Assembly: GCF_044594925.1 (NCBI RefSeq)
Contig: NZ_CP138991.1
Span: forward strand, 1,240,001 to 1,304,000
Source of the DNA: Maribacter sp044594925
Lineage (GTDB): Bacteria > Bacteroidota > Bacteroidia > Flavobacteriales > Flavobacteriaceae
Reading direction: 5' to 3'
Length of the DNA: 64,000 nt
Part shown: positions 8,568 through 17,941 of the stretch, one piece after another
Numbering within the stretch: the stretch's first letter is position 1
How the letters are laid out: every line of letters begins with the position of its first letter
The notes under the pieces: model-generated
Database searches by the model: none
What the model was told of the DNA's origin: nothing
What the model saw: only the letters and a program-made list of their open reading frames with translations
Program-made: the position numbers and the translations under genes

Positions 8568-9746
8568 TTAATCTTCTGCAGAAACAACTGCTTGTCCTTT
8601 AGTTATTAATAATGCCTTTTCAATGTCATCAATTAAATCCGCCACTTCTTCAATACCTACTGAAAAACGTATTAAACCATCCTTAATGCCTTGTTGAGCC
8701 CTTACTTCCGGACTCATTAGCGCGTGTGAAGTTTGCGTGGGCGATAAGACCGTACTCTCGACCCCTGCCAAACTCATTGATGACTTAATCAAACTCAAGG
8801 ATTTTTGAAATAAAGAAGCATTCAAATAAGGTTTTAACTCAAAGGATAGCATTCCACCAAAACCTTTCATTTGTTTTTTAGCCAATTCATGATCCTTATG
8901 AGAAGGAAGTCCCGGGTAATAAACATGGTCAATATCCTCGTGATTGTTTAAATAGGTCGCCATTTCCATAGCATTAGTATTTTGTGCCTTGACACGCAGG
9001 CCCATGGTCTTAATACTACGTTCTAACAGCCATACTGTATAATCACTTAAACTACCTCCAAAATTTTTTGCTAAATGAAAGATACGTTCCATGTGTTCTT
9101 CACTAGCAGCTACCGCGCCAGCACATATGTCCGAGTGTCCGCCCATGTATTTGGTAGCACTATGGATAACGACATCAATACCGAAATCTAACGGATTTTG
9201 ATTTACCGGGCTCGCAAAAGTATTATCGATCATAGAAACGATATTATGTTTTTTTGCTAGCGCACCGACAGCGGCTATATCCGTAATTGTTAATAGTGGG
9301 TTTGATGGTGTTTCTATGTAAATGACCTTGGTATTTTCTTTAATCTTAACTTTAAAGTCTTTTGGTTCCCAACCTTCTGTAAAGGAGTATTCGATACCAT
9401 ATTTCTCAAACTCTTCGGTTACTAGATTATAAGTTCCGCCATAAAGGGTTTGTTGCAAAACCACATGATCACCAGCTCTTAAAAAAGCCATTAGAGCTGT
9501 ACTAACCGCAGCCATACCACTTCCAAAAATAAGGGCCGACTCTGCGTGTTCCAAAGCCGCAATTTTTTTACATAATCCCTCTTGGTTGGGCGTATTGAAA
9601 TATCTCGGATACCGTTTTACGTCTACATCATCAAATGCATAAGAGGTACTCATATATAAAGGTGAAACTGCTCCTTTATGCTGTTTATCCTCAAGCTCAC
9701 CCACATGGGTACACACTGTATTCAATCCTTTTCTCTTGTCGCTCAT
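8568..9746 (-). CDS. Cys/Met metabolism PLP-dependent enzyme (cystathionine gamma-synthase/lyase type)
   Basis: The 392-residue protein is fold-type I PLP enzyme of the Cys/Met family. The PLP lysine is K199 in SATKYMGGHSD. GSGMAAVSTAL near 75-85 is the phosphate-binding region, IDNTFASP near 173-180 is the PLP-ring Asp motif, and STVLSPTQTSHALMSPEVR carries the C-terminal substrate Arg. Members catalyse gamma-replacement or gamma/beta-elimination on cystathionine, methionine or O-acyl-homoserine, and these cannot be told apart by eye. It lies just upstream of bshB1 on the same strand and 38 bp downstream of the MATE gene, so the three may share a transcript. Confidence 0.88.
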   Translation of the reverse strand: MSDKRKGLNTVCTHVGELEDKQHKGAVSPLYMSTSYAFDDVDVKRYPRYFNTPNQEGLCKKIAALEHAESALIFGSGMAAVSTALMAFLRAGDHVVLQQTLYGGTYNLVTEEFEKYGIEYSFTEGWEPKDFKVKIKENTKVIYIETPSNPLLTITDIAAVGALAKKHNIVSMIDNTFASPVNQNPLDFGIDVVIHSATKYMGGHSDICAGAVAASEEHMERIFHLAKNFGGSLSDYTVWLLERSIKTMGLRVKAQNTNAMEMATYLNNHEDIDHVYYPGLPSHKDHELAKKQMKGFGGMLSFELKPYLNASLFQKSLSLIKSSMSLAGVESTVLSPTQTSHALMSPEVRAQQGIKDGLIRFSVGIEEVADLIDDIEKALLITKGQAVVSAED

Positions 9747-9784
9747 GCTACATAAAATTTACGTTTTAAAGGTACAAAATAACC

Positions 9785-11191
9785 TTATACTTGAAATTGT
9801 TTCCATCTTCCTCTTTTAAATAAAATGATAGCGATAATGGCCAATAGAATTTCGGCCAAGGTAATCGCCATAAAAACGCCCAAAGCGCCGAGTTCTAAGT
9901 AAAATGCGGCTATATAGGCAAATGGCAACTGAAATAACCAAAACGCAATTACATTTATTCTTGTAGGCGTTCTTGTATCACCAGAACCGTTAAAAGCCTG
10001 TGTAACTACCATACCATAGGCATAGAAGATATAACCCGTGGCAATGATCTGTAAACAGAGACCTCCATATTCAACAACGACGGGTGCATTATTGAACCAG
10101 CTTACTATATCCTTAGCAAAAAATAGATAAACAAGAGAAACAGCTCCCATAAAATACGCATTGTACTTTCCCGTTTTCCATACTGATAGCGCTGCCCTAT
10201 CTGGTTTTTTAGCTCCTAGATTTTGTCCTACTAGAGTTGCTGCTGCATTACTCATACCCCATGAAGGCATTAAGGAGAATAACATCACTCTAATAGCTAT
10301 TGTATAACCCGCAAGTACTTCAGTTCCAAATTCGGACATCATTCGCATTAAAAAAACCCAACTAGAAGTTCTAATTAAGAATTGTGCTATACCACCCAGA
10401 GAAATATTAACAAGGTTAATCATAACTTTCATATTCAATATTAAATCCTTGACGTTCAATTTTATACTACTCCATCCAAAAAACAGTATACATAGTTGAA
10501 ACAACACCGCTACTCCTCTACCAATATTCGTAGCAATGGCAGCGCCCATTACACCATATTCTGGAATTGGACCCCAACCAAAAATAAAAAGCGGATCAAG
10601 AATAATATTTAAACCATTAGAAAGCACTAAGGTCCACATGGCTACAGATGCATCCCCCGCACCCCTAAATATGGCATTGATAAGAAATAATAACATGATG
10701 GTCATATTACCTCCCAAAAGCCATTGGGTATAACCAAAACCTTCTTCAATAAGGCTTGTCTCCGCACCCATCAAAGAAAGGATGTCCTTTGCAAATAAAA
10801 AACCTAAAACGCCAACGGAGACGGAAACCAAAACTCCTAAACCTATAGCCTGTACTGCGGCTATTTTCGCTCCCTTCACATCTTTCTCACCAATTCTACG
10901 AGCAACTATTGCAGTAGCTGCCATACTTAAACCTATAGCTACTGCATAAATTAAAGTAACTACTGATTCTGTAAGTCCTATAGTTGCAACTGCGTTAACA
11001 CTAACTTTTGATACATAAGCAATATCTACCAAAGCGAAAATAGATTCCATGAGCATTTCCAATATCATGGGAACGGAAAGCATGAAAATGGCTTTTCGAA
11101 TACTACCTGAAGTAAATTCGGATTCTTTACCACTAACGGCTATCCAGAAATAATTAATAAATTTTTGAAGTGATTTTATATATGATCTCAT
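9785..11191 (-). CDS. MATE-family multidrug/Na+ antiporter
   Basis: The 468-residue integral membrane protein has about 12 hydrophobic helices in two similar halves, as expected for a MATE exporter. Recognisable parts are the N-terminal FMLSVPMILEMLMES, the repeated (A/V)(T/A)xVG(Q/R) motifs such as AAATLVGQNLGAKKP in the second half, and GSGDTRTPTRIN. It should export cationic compounds or metabolites using an Na+ or H+ gradient. The substrate is unknown. The 243-bp upstream gap to the divergent M14 gene has no clear TAnnTTTG box. Confidence 0.9.
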   Translation of the reverse strand: MRSYIKSLQKFINYFWIAVSGKESEFTSGSIRKAIFMLSVPMILEMLMESIFALVDIAYVSKVSVNAVATIGLTESVVTLIYAVAIGLSMAATAIVARRIGEKDVKGAKIAAVQAIGLGVLVSVSVGVLGFLFAKDILSLMGAETSLIEEGFGYTQWLLGGNMTIMLLFLINAIFRGAGDASVAMWTLVLSNGLNIILDPLFIFGWGPIPEYGVMGAAIATNIGRGVAVLFQLCILFFGWSSIKLNVKDLILNMKVMINLVNISLGGIAQFLIRTSSWVFLMRMMSEFGTEVLAGYTIAIRVMLFSLMPSWGMSNAAATLVGQNLGAKKPDRAALSVWKTGKYNAYFMGAVSLVYLFFAKDIVSWFNNAPVVVEYGGLCLQIIATGYIFYAYGMVVTQAFNGSGDTRTPTRINVIAFWLFQLPFAYIAAFYLELGALGVFMAITLAEILLAIIAIILFKRGRWKQFQV

Positions 11192-11434
11192 AAAATAGAA
11201 ATTTAGTTATTGAAAAAAAGAAGTAAAGTCTAATAAACCGCAATTGGAACAGCGGTTATGAAATATGCCTGGCGGCAAAGACTTTTGATATCAATAAAAT
11301 TTCTAGAGCTTCATAAGACTACAAATATGAGAAAAAATATGCTACCTTAGAATATTGATTTTTAATTTTTTAAGGAGGTTTCTTTAACGAGTACCTGATA
11401 ACATTTTAATTATTAACCGACATAAGACCTAAAT

Positions 11435-12721
11435 ATGAAATTTTACTTTGTTTTAGCGGTGGTATTTTTATTCACTTTCACTTCTTGTAAAAACACGAAC
11501 AAAGCTATAGAAAATAAAACTCCAACAGGTTATCAAGGGCAAAAACCTAGTCCTATTGTACCTACGATAAACCGTCCGGTGCAAAAACAATGGAAGGGAA
11601 TCTGGTCCTTATCCAATGAAACCTTCTTTACTAACGATTTTGATGGAGCTAGATTAAACGGTGTGGCTGATGACGGTAACGATCATTATACTATTTGGAT
11701 AACTGCTGAGAACACACCTATTAATGTAAGTCCTTGGTATGCATTTAAAGTTTGGACAGGGCAACCGAGGGAAATCACCATAAAATTATCATATCAAGAT
11801 TCTAGAAGCAGATACTATCCTAAAATTAGTAAAGATGGGTTAAAATTTAGTGTCTTGGATAGTACTTCTTATAAACCTATTAATGAAGGAGAAGGAGATT
11901 TTGGAATCAAAGCCGCTCCTGAATTTGTAGAATTGAAGATAAATATAGGAAAGGAACCGATTTGGATATCCGCCCAAGAACTATATACGTCTAAAAGAAT
12001 AAAAAATTGGGTTGACTCGCTAGCCAGTAAACCATTTATCTCCACTTATGAAATTGGAAAGAGTACTGAAAATAGAGCGATGAACCTAATGGAAATTAAA
12101 GCCAATACAAATACAAAAAAGGCTGTAATGATTATCTCTAGACAACATCCGCCAGAAGTAACTGGTTTTCTGGCCATGAAATCTTTTATTGAAACAATAG
12201 CGGGTGAATCCCAGCAAGCGAAAGAGTTTAGAAAAAAGTATGACATTTTCGTAGTCCCCTTGATGAATCCGGATGGTGTGGACAATGGCCATTGGAGGCA
12301 TAATATGGGCGGTATTGATTTAAATAGGGATTGGCAAAATTTTAATCAACCGGAAACTAAAAGTGTCAAAGACTTCTTAAACAAAAAAAGCAATGAGGGT
12401 TATGATTTTGTATTCGGTGCTGATTTTCATTCTACCTGGGACGATATTTATTATCCCATAGATAGCACCATCACAGGTGATAGAGGGAAAATCGTTTTCG
12501 ACTGGATTGAAAGTATTAGTAGTAGGCTCCCTCAGAAAAAAACGAATATCAGTGCCTCGAAAAAGATTAATCCTACCATGGTTTCACGAAACTATTTCTT
12601 TGTAAATCATAATATGCCAGCTATAGTTTTTGAACTAGGGGACAATACGCCTCGCGATTTTCTAAAAAAGAAAGGTCAAGTAGCCGCTGAAGAGCTTATG
12701 CGTCTATTACAAGAAGAGTAA
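11435..12721 (+). CDS. M14-family zinc carboxypeptidase-like lipoprotein
   Basis: An N-terminal signal peptide ends in the lipobox FTSC, with C18 as the lipidated residue, so this is probably an outer- or inner-membrane lipoprotein facing the periplasm. After a beta-rich N-terminal region (about residues 40-190) comes an M14 catalytic domain with zinc ligands H238 and E241 (HPPE), H332 (DFHST), the NPDGVDNG loop, an Arg/Asn motif DLNRDW and a probable catalytic E400 in VFELGD. All key residues are present. M14 enzymes trim peptides or peptidoglycan stems; the substrate is unknown. It ends 3 bp from the convergent ccsBA gene without a visible terminator. Confidence 0.9.
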   Translation: MKFYFVLAVVFLFTFTSCKNTNKAIENKTPTGYQGQKPSPIVPTINRPVQKQWKGIWSLSNETFFTNDFDGARLNGVADDGNDHYTIWITAENTPINVSPWYAFKVWTGQPREITIKLSYQDSRSRYYPKISKDGLKFSVLDSTSYKPINEGEGDFGIKAAPEFVELKINIGKEPIWISAQELYTSKRIKNWVDSLASKPFISTYEIGKSTENRAMNLMEIKANTNTKKAVMIISRQHPPEVTGFLAMKSFIETIAGESQQAKEFRKKYDIFVVPLMNPDGVDNGHWRHNMGGIDLNRDWQNFNQPETKSVKDFLNKKSNEGYDFVFGADFHSTWDDIYYPIDSTITGDRGKIVFDWIESISSRLPQKKTNISASKKINPTMVSRNYFFVNHNMPAIVFELGDNTPRDFLKKKGQVAAEELMRLLQEE

Positions 12722-12724
12722 ACT

Positions 12725-15700
12725 CTATTTGGTATAATTGGCCTTATATCTCCAGTAACTTAATGCACCTAAACCTAAAACTCCAGCCACGGTATAGTAA
12801 ATAAATGTTGGCGTAACAACTTGTGCTCCACTTGCATAACTGTGCAGTCCCACCAAGTAAAAATTAACCCCTTGATAGGTCATCATAATACTACCGTAAG
12901 CTACTACACTTAAAAAATTAAAAGTCCATTTGCCTCTTAGTCCCGGAACTAATCGGGTATGTATTACAAAGGCATAAACCATAATTGAAATCAATGCCCA
13001 GGTCTCTTTAGGATCCCATCCCCAGTAACGTCCCCAACTTTCGTTAGCCCATTGACCACCCAAAAAATTACCAATGGTCAACATAATGAGTCCTACGGTA
13101 AGTGAAATCTCATTAATGATGGTCAGTTCTTTTAGATTGAATTCCATTCTTTTTTTATTCTTTTTTGTGGTAAGTAGCATTAATAGTAAGCATACTACGC
13201 CAAGAATCATTCCTACGGTCAGAGGACCATAACTCCCCACAATTACCGAGGTATGAATCATTAACCAATAGCTGTCCAGAACAGGTACTAGATTTCCAAT
13301 AGTTGGATCTACCCAATTTTGATGTGCAAAAAATAGTAACATTGCCGCTACAAAAGAAGATGCAGCCACGGTCATATCACTTTTTCTTCCAAAAGCAATA
13401 CCCATTCCCATGGTTGCCCAAGCAACAAAGAGAATACTCTCATAGGCATCACTCCAAGGTGCATGCCCAGATATGTACCAACGAAGAATTAAACCTACTG
13501 TATGCCATACGAAAAATAAAACTATAGTACCTTTTAAAAAGTAAACAGCGGCCTTCCATATTTCGCGTTCTTTAAAAATCTGGAAAATCAATATCGTAAA
13601 CATTAAAAAACCCACAAGAAGGTAATAGCCATATAGCCTATTAAAAATATCCAATTTGTTATAGACAACTTCCGTATCAATTCTATTCTGCGAAGGCAAA
13701 ACTTCACTACCATGATTCGCTTGATTTTGTTTAAATGCGGCCAACAATTTATCTGCCTCGTTATAATCGCCAGATTGCTGAGCTTTCCCAAGCGTCATCA
13801 AATAATACGGCATAGCATTTTTAATGAAGTTGGCATAAAGCGAATCGGAAACTTGATACTGCCCTCCTCTATATTCTATTGCCGAGATCCATTTGTTATT
13901 TTCATCATTTAACAAGGGAAAAATCTTTACTATCTGCTGGCTTAACGCTTGGTCCAATAAATTTAGACGAATATTGATATCCTTTATATCGCGTTGAAAT
14001 TTGTTTGGACTCGCCTTGGTCGTAGCCTCCCTAATGAAAGGTGCTAACTTGTATTGACCCTTTTCATCAAAGAAATCTGTTGCCTTAATATATTTCTGGC
14101 CGCTAGGTATACCTATTACTTTTCTAATACTATCGTTTTGGGCCTTTTTATCAACTGCAATAAATTCCGTGTTATACCAAATGGCAGGATTCATCATCAT
14201 GGAGAGAAATACTTGGTCAGAACTAAGTCCTGAATACGTATCCTTTAAACTTAGTTTTCTTAGAAGTTCTGATGAAAAAGTGTTTATTGGTTTCATTCGT
14301 CCGCCCTCATCCTGAATAACCAGTTTTCCAAATTTATCTGCATGTTCCTTAGCAACTATGGATGCTCTCAATAAAGAGTCTACTTGAAACTGCGTTGGTT
14401 CGGTAGCATGATCATGACCATCACCTACAGAATGTTCCTGCGCGGATATTGGCATACAAAAACCTATCAGTAAAGCAATTGTAGCTAATGCCTTTTTCTT
14501 TTTCTCTTTTAACTTGTTCAAGGAATTGCTTAAGTCCTTAAAACGCGTTTTTCCAAAGAACATAATGCCCAATAAACCAATATATAAAAGAAAATAGCCA
14601 ACATAGGTAATCCATGTTCCCCAGAAATCATGATTAACGGAGAGTGTAGTTCCTTTTTCATCAGGATCAAAACTTGCTTGAAAGAAACGGTACCCTTTAT
14701 GGTCCAAAACATGGTTCATATAAACATCATAATCAAAGGTTCTTTCGTCTTTTACCGTAATTTTACTCATGAAAGAAGCGTAACCTTTCTCCGTGCCAGG
14801 ATATTTTTCTGCGATAAAATCGTTCAATTGAACACTAAAAGGTAATTCATGTACTTTGGAACCATAGCGTAATGCAAAATCTAATCCACCGACTTTAATT
14901 TTATCCGTAAAATCGGTTCCTCCCTTTCCGCCAAGGACTTTTATTTTTTTAGTTTCACCGTTTGAAGTAATGGACATTAATAATGCATCTGTATCAAAAT
15001 CGGTTTTCTCCGCCTCAGGAATTTCTACCACTCCGTAACTTCCTTGAATAAGGGAGTCTGGAATAACAAATTGCATATTGGCGGCATTGTAAAGAGACCG
15101 CAGTTGTAAAGGCTGTAAACTGTCCTTCTCCAAGACTCCTTGAAATTGGTCCGCCATGCGCATAAAACTTCCAGCAAATGGAGATTTAATTTCATATCGT
15201 TCCCCTGTGGTCGCAATATTAATAGAACCTTCCGTAGGCACGTTCAATGCAAATAAAACCCCGTGTATACTACTTACCTTTCCATTTTCTAAATAATGTT
15301 CATGTCGCTGACCATCACCTGCTTCTACTATTTTTAAATAAAGGTTTCCTGAGCTATCGGGAACAAGACCTTCTTTTGCACCTTCTATAAAACCTTCATA
15401 GATAATGGTGAAAGGCTGACCGTTGAAATCAGAATTCCAAGGAAGGTTAGATTTTATGTCCTCTGCCGTGACGATTAAATCATCTTCTAAAACTTTTCTT
15501 CTAGGCTCACCTTCTATCTTTCCATCAACATGTGCAGTAAAATAGGTTTTATCAGAATAAAAAATATTCTCTGTCTTTCCTTCACGTATAGGCATCATAC
15601 CTTCAAAACTGATATATCGAGTAACAAAAGCGCCTATGATTATCAATATCCAAGAAACATGAAGTAATAAGACGGGCCACTTCTCTTTTCTTAAGAGGCG

Positions 15701-15919
15701 GTATCTGAAAATATTACCTACAAAATTTATTACAAAAAACACCATAATAACCTCAAACCATGTAGCATTATAAACCCAAATACGCGCGGTTTCGGTAGAG
15801 TACCAACTTTCAATAAAAGTTCCAAAAGCCATTGCAGTAGCAAAAACTATAAACAAAATGGACATTAAACGAGTGGAGAAGAAAATTTTCTTGAGCAATT
15901 CTGTCATAAGAAAATACAT
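12725..15919 (-). CDS. ccsBA: Fused cytochrome c biogenesis protein CcsB-CcsA (system II)
   Basis: At 1064 residues this is the fused ResB/CcsB plus ResC/CcsA heme-delivery protein common in Bacteroidota. The N-terminal ResB-like part has three membrane helices followed by a large periplasmic domain. The middle has another helix and the segment SAQEHSVGDGHDHA. The C-terminal third is a multi-helix CcsA domain with the tryptophan-rich heme motif SWGRYWGWDPKETW. The protein exports heme and attaches it to CXXCH apocytochromes c. An ATG 4 codons in (15907) is an alternative start. A TAnnTTTG box lies about 15 bp upstream of the first ATG. It ends almost against the M14 gene. Confidence 0.94.
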   Translation of the reverse strand: MYFLMTELLKKIFFSTRLMSILFIVFATAMAFGTFIESWYSTETARIWVYNATWFEVIMVFFVINFVGNIFRYRLLRKEKWPVLLLHVSWILIIIGAFVTRYISFEGMMPIREGKTENIFYSDKTYFTAHVDGKIEGEPRRKVLEDDLIVTAEDIKSNLPWNSDFNGQPFTIIYEGFIEGAKEGLVPDSSGNLYLKIVEAGDGQRHEHYLENGKVSSIHGVLFALNVPTEGSINIATTGERYEIKSPFAGSFMRMADQFQGVLEKDSLQPLQLRSLYNAANMQFVIPDSLIQGSYGVVEIPEAEKTDFDTDALLMSITSNGETKKIKVLGGKGGTDFTDKIKVGGLDFALRYGSKVHELPFSVQLNDFIAEKYPGTEKGYASFMSKITVKDERTFDYDVYMNHVLDHKGYRFFQASFDPDEKGTTLSVNHDFWGTWITYVGYFLLYIGLLGIMFFGKTRFKDLSNSLNKLKEKKKKALATIALLIGFCMPISAQEHSVGDGHDHATEPTQFQVDSLLRASIVAKEHADKFGKLVIQDEGGRMKPINTFSSELLRKLSLKDTYSGLSSDQVFLSMMMNPAIWYNTEFIAVDKKAQNDSIRKVIGIPSGQKYIKATDFFDEKGQYKLAPFIREATTKASPNKFQRDIKDINIRLNLLDQALSQQIVKIFPLLNDENNKWISAIEYRGGQYQVSDSLYANFIKNAMPYYLMTLGKAQQSGDYNEADKLLAAFKQNQANHGSEVLPSQNRIDTEVVYNKLDIFNRLYGYYLLVGFLMFTILIFQIFKEREIWKAAVYFLKGTIVLFFVWHTVGLILRWYISGHAPWSDAYESILFVAWATMGMGIAFGRKSDMTVAASSFVAAMLLFFAHQNWVDPTIGNLVPVLDSYWLMIHTSVIVGSYGPLTVGMILGVVCLLLMLLTTKKNKKRMEFNLKELTIINEISLTVGLIMLTIGNFLGGQWANESWGRYWGWDPKETWALISIMVYAFVIHTRLVPGLRGKWTFNFLSVVAYGSIMMTYQGVNFYLVGLHSYASGAQVVTPTFIYYTVAGVLGLGALSYWRYKANYTK

Positions 15920-15933
15920 TGGTTTTCAGCATG

Positions 15934-15941
15934 CAAAAATA
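15934..15941 (-). promoter_or_regulatory. Putative -7 box of ccsBA
   Basis: The minus strand reads TATTTTTG, matching TAnnTTTG, 14 bp before the first ATG of ccsBA. No good TTG -33 element was seen at the right spacing. Confidence 0.45.
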
Positions 15942-16033
15942 CGCTCTTTTTACCATTTTGGACAGGAATTAAGCATTTTAAACCTTAAACAAAAGTGTTA
16001 ATTTTTATCTTAATAAAGCGCTATTATTCTTTG

Positions 16034-16041
16034 TACTTTTG
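16034..16041 (+). promoter_or_regulatory. Putative -7 box of the DUF2520-kdsC-maf run
   Basis: TACTTTTG matches TAnnTTTG and ends only 4 bp before the ATG at 16046, so the mRNA would be nearly leaderless. No clear -33 TTG is present. Confidence 0.5.
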
Positions 16042-16045
16042 AACC

Positions 16046-16807
16046 ATGATTTCAGTAGTTTTATTGGGAACTGGCAATGTAGCAAAGAATCTATTCGAAT
16101 CCTTTTTGAAAAGGGACGAAGTTTCTATTACCAAGGTGTTTGGTAGAAAAGAGGAAGCCCTATCCTATTTTAGCAGTCGTACCGAAACAAGTACCAATTG
16201 GAAATCGCTACCAAAAGCCGATATATATATTTTGGCTATTAATGACGATGCCATAGCAGAAGTATCAAAAGAATTAACCACAAGTGGTTTAATAGTACAT
16301 ACATCCGGTAGTGTAGCATTAGATGCTTTAAAAAAGCATCAACGTTTTGGGGTTTTTTACCCATTGCAAACTTTCACTTCCAATAAAATAGTAGATTTTG
16401 AAGAAATACCTATCTGTCTAGAAGCAAAGGATGCATCGGATTTACAATTACTTGAAACATTAGCACATCTGTTGAGCAACCATGTGGCACATATTTCATC
16501 AGAAAAACGAAAAATTCTTCATTTGGCTGCCGTATTCGTTAATAATTTCACTAACCATATGTACACCATAGCAGATAATATTTGTGAAAGTAATGACTTA
16601 GATTTTAGCTTATTAAAACCTTTGATTAAGGAGACAGTTTCTAAGCTAGACAGTCTTAGCCCAACTGAAGCGCAAACGGGCCCTGCAAAAAGAGGAGATT
16701 TAAAAACGCTTCATGGGCATCTAGACCTCTTAGAAGGTTCTCAACATAAAGAAATTTATAAATTAATGAGCAACGTAATTAAAGCTTCCTATGGAAAAAA
16801 GTTATAA
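16046..16807 (+). CDS. Rossmann-fold DUF2520 protein
   Basis: The 253-residue protein has an N-terminal NAD(P)-binding Rossmann domain (VVLLGTGNVAKNL, a GxGxxA-type turn at residues 8-13) and a C-terminal helical DUF2520 domain from about residue 120, containing AVFVNNFTNHMY. The architecture resembles ketopantoate reductase/F420-type oxidoreductases. The family has no firm biochemical role. It overlaps the kdsC start by 17 bp and heads a tight same-strand run, so it is probably cotranscribed with kdsC and maf. That context does not by itself prove a role in lipopolysaccharide synthesis. Confidence 0.88.
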   Translation: MISVVLLGTGNVAKNLFESFLKRDEVSITKVFGRKEEALSYFSSRTETSTNWKSLPKADIYILAINDDAIAEVSKELTTSGLIVHTSGSVALDALKKHQRFGVFYPLQTFTSNKIVDFEEIPICLEAKDASDLQLLETLAHLLSNHVAHISSEKRKILHLAAVFVNNFTNHMYTIADNICESNDLDFSLLKPLIKETVSKLDSLSPTEAQTGPAKRGDLKTLHGHLDLLEGSQHKEIYKLMSNVIKASYGKKL

Positions 16808-17318
16808 AGAATATTTAAAGGATATTACCACATTTATATTCGATGTCGATGGCGTATTTACGGATGGTAGCCTTATGGTAACTTCTAATGGAGAAATGTT
16901 ACGTAAAATGAACGTAAAAGATGGTTATGCCTTAAAAGTGGCCTTACAAAAGGGATATCAGGTCTGTATTATTACCGGAGGTACGAACGAAGGGGTCAGA
17001 ATTCGTTTAAAAGGTCTGGGTGTTCAGGATATTTATATGGGTGCCCATCATAAAATTGAAGCCCTAAACGAATATTTACAAAACAACAGTATTGCCGCTA
17101 AAAATGTACTTTACATGGGAGATGATATTCCAGATATTCCGCCTATGAAAGCAGTTGGTCTTCCTTCTTGTCCGCAAAATGCAGTTCCCGAAGTAAAGGC
17201 CGTAAGCGACTATATTTCCCATATAAATGGTGGACAAGGCTGCGTAAGGGATGTTATAGAGCAGGTTTTGAAGGTGCAGGGTAATTGGATGGGTAATTTT
17301 AGTGCGGCAAACGATTAA
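16791..17318 (+). CDS. kdsC: KdsC-type HAD phosphatase (KDO 8-phosphate phosphatase)
   Basis: The 175-residue C0-type HAD hydrolase has the short length and lack of a cap typical of KdsC. Motif I is DVDGVFTDG (nucleophile D18, acid D20), motif II T62 in ITGGTNEG, motif III K88 in HHKIEAL and motif IV GDDIPD (D111, D112). The KdsC reaction removes phosphate from KDO-8-phosphate on the way to lipid A core sugar. It acts as a tetramer in the cytoplasm. The gene overlaps the DUF2520 gene and is 2 bp from maf. Confidence 0.92.
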   Translation: MEKSYKEYLKDITTFIFDVDGVFTDGSLMVTSNGEMLRKMNVKDGYALKVALQKGYQVCIITGGTNEGVRIRLKGLGVQDIYMGAHHKIEALNEYLQNNSIAAKNVLYMGDDIPDIPPMKAVGLPSCPQNAVPEVKAVSDYISHINGGQGCVRDVIEQVLKVQGNWMGNFSAAND

Positions 17319-17320
17319 AA

Positions 17321-17908
17321 ATGCTGAAAGATAGATTAAAAGACTACAAACTTATACTCGCCTCTGGCTCTCCTCGAAGAAAAATGTTCTTTGAAGAAAT
17401 GGGTTTGGATTTTGAAATTCAGTTGCGGCCTGTAGAAGAAGTATATCCCCCATATTTAAAGGGTAAGGAAATTTCTGATTATCTGGCAATTTTAAAGGCT
17501 AGTGTTTTTCAAGAAGATCTTAAAGTAAATGAAATACTTATAACTTCGGATACAGTGGTATGGCATAATAGGGAGTCTCTCGCAAAAGCGGATACACGCA
17601 AAGAAGCTTTTGAAATGTTGAAAAAATTATCAAATGACTGGCATGAAGTTATTACATCGGTGTGTTTTACCGCTCCAAGAAAACAGGAGGTTCTTAATCA
17701 TACCACAGCGGTCAAATTCAGGGAGCTGAATGATGATGAAATCAATTATTATATTACGAACTACAAACCTTTTGATAAGGCCGGTGCCTACGGCATTCAA
17801 GAATGGATTGGTTTGGTTGGCATAGAACAAATAAAAGGGTCCTACACCAATGTCGTTGGGTTGCCTACACAATTAGTTTACAAAACGTTAATGAACATGG
17901 TGGGATAA
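17321..17908 (+). CDS. maf: Maf-family nucleotide pyrophosphatase
   Basis: The 195-residue protein matches Maf in length. It has ASGSPRRKMF (residues 14-23), the acidic stretch around residues 38-41, LAILKA with K59, and ITSDTVV (D77). Maf proteins hydrolyse dTTP/UTP or modified nucleotides to monophosphates and limit their misincorporation. The late motif KPFDKAGAYGIQEW is intact. It follows kdsC by 2 bp. Which nucleotide this member prefers cannot be read from sequence alone. Confidence 0.93.
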   Translation: MLKDRLKDYKLILASGSPRRKMFFEEMGLDFEIQLRPVEEVYPPYLKGKEISDYLAILKASVFQEDLKVNEILITSDTVVWHNRESLAKADTRKEAFEMLKKLSNDWHEVITSVCFTAPRKQEVLNHTTAVKFRELNDDEINYYITNYKPFDKAGAYGIQEWIGLVGIEQIKGSYTNVVGLPTQLVYKTLMNMVG

Positions 17909-17941
17909 TCCCTTTTCGGTAATTTAGTAAAAAAATAAATC

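Noticed and set aside
11366..11380. Perfect Shine-Dalgarno-like AAGGAGG
   Set aside because: No start codon of any frame follows at 5-12 bp; Bacteroidota rarely use such sites. Probably chance.
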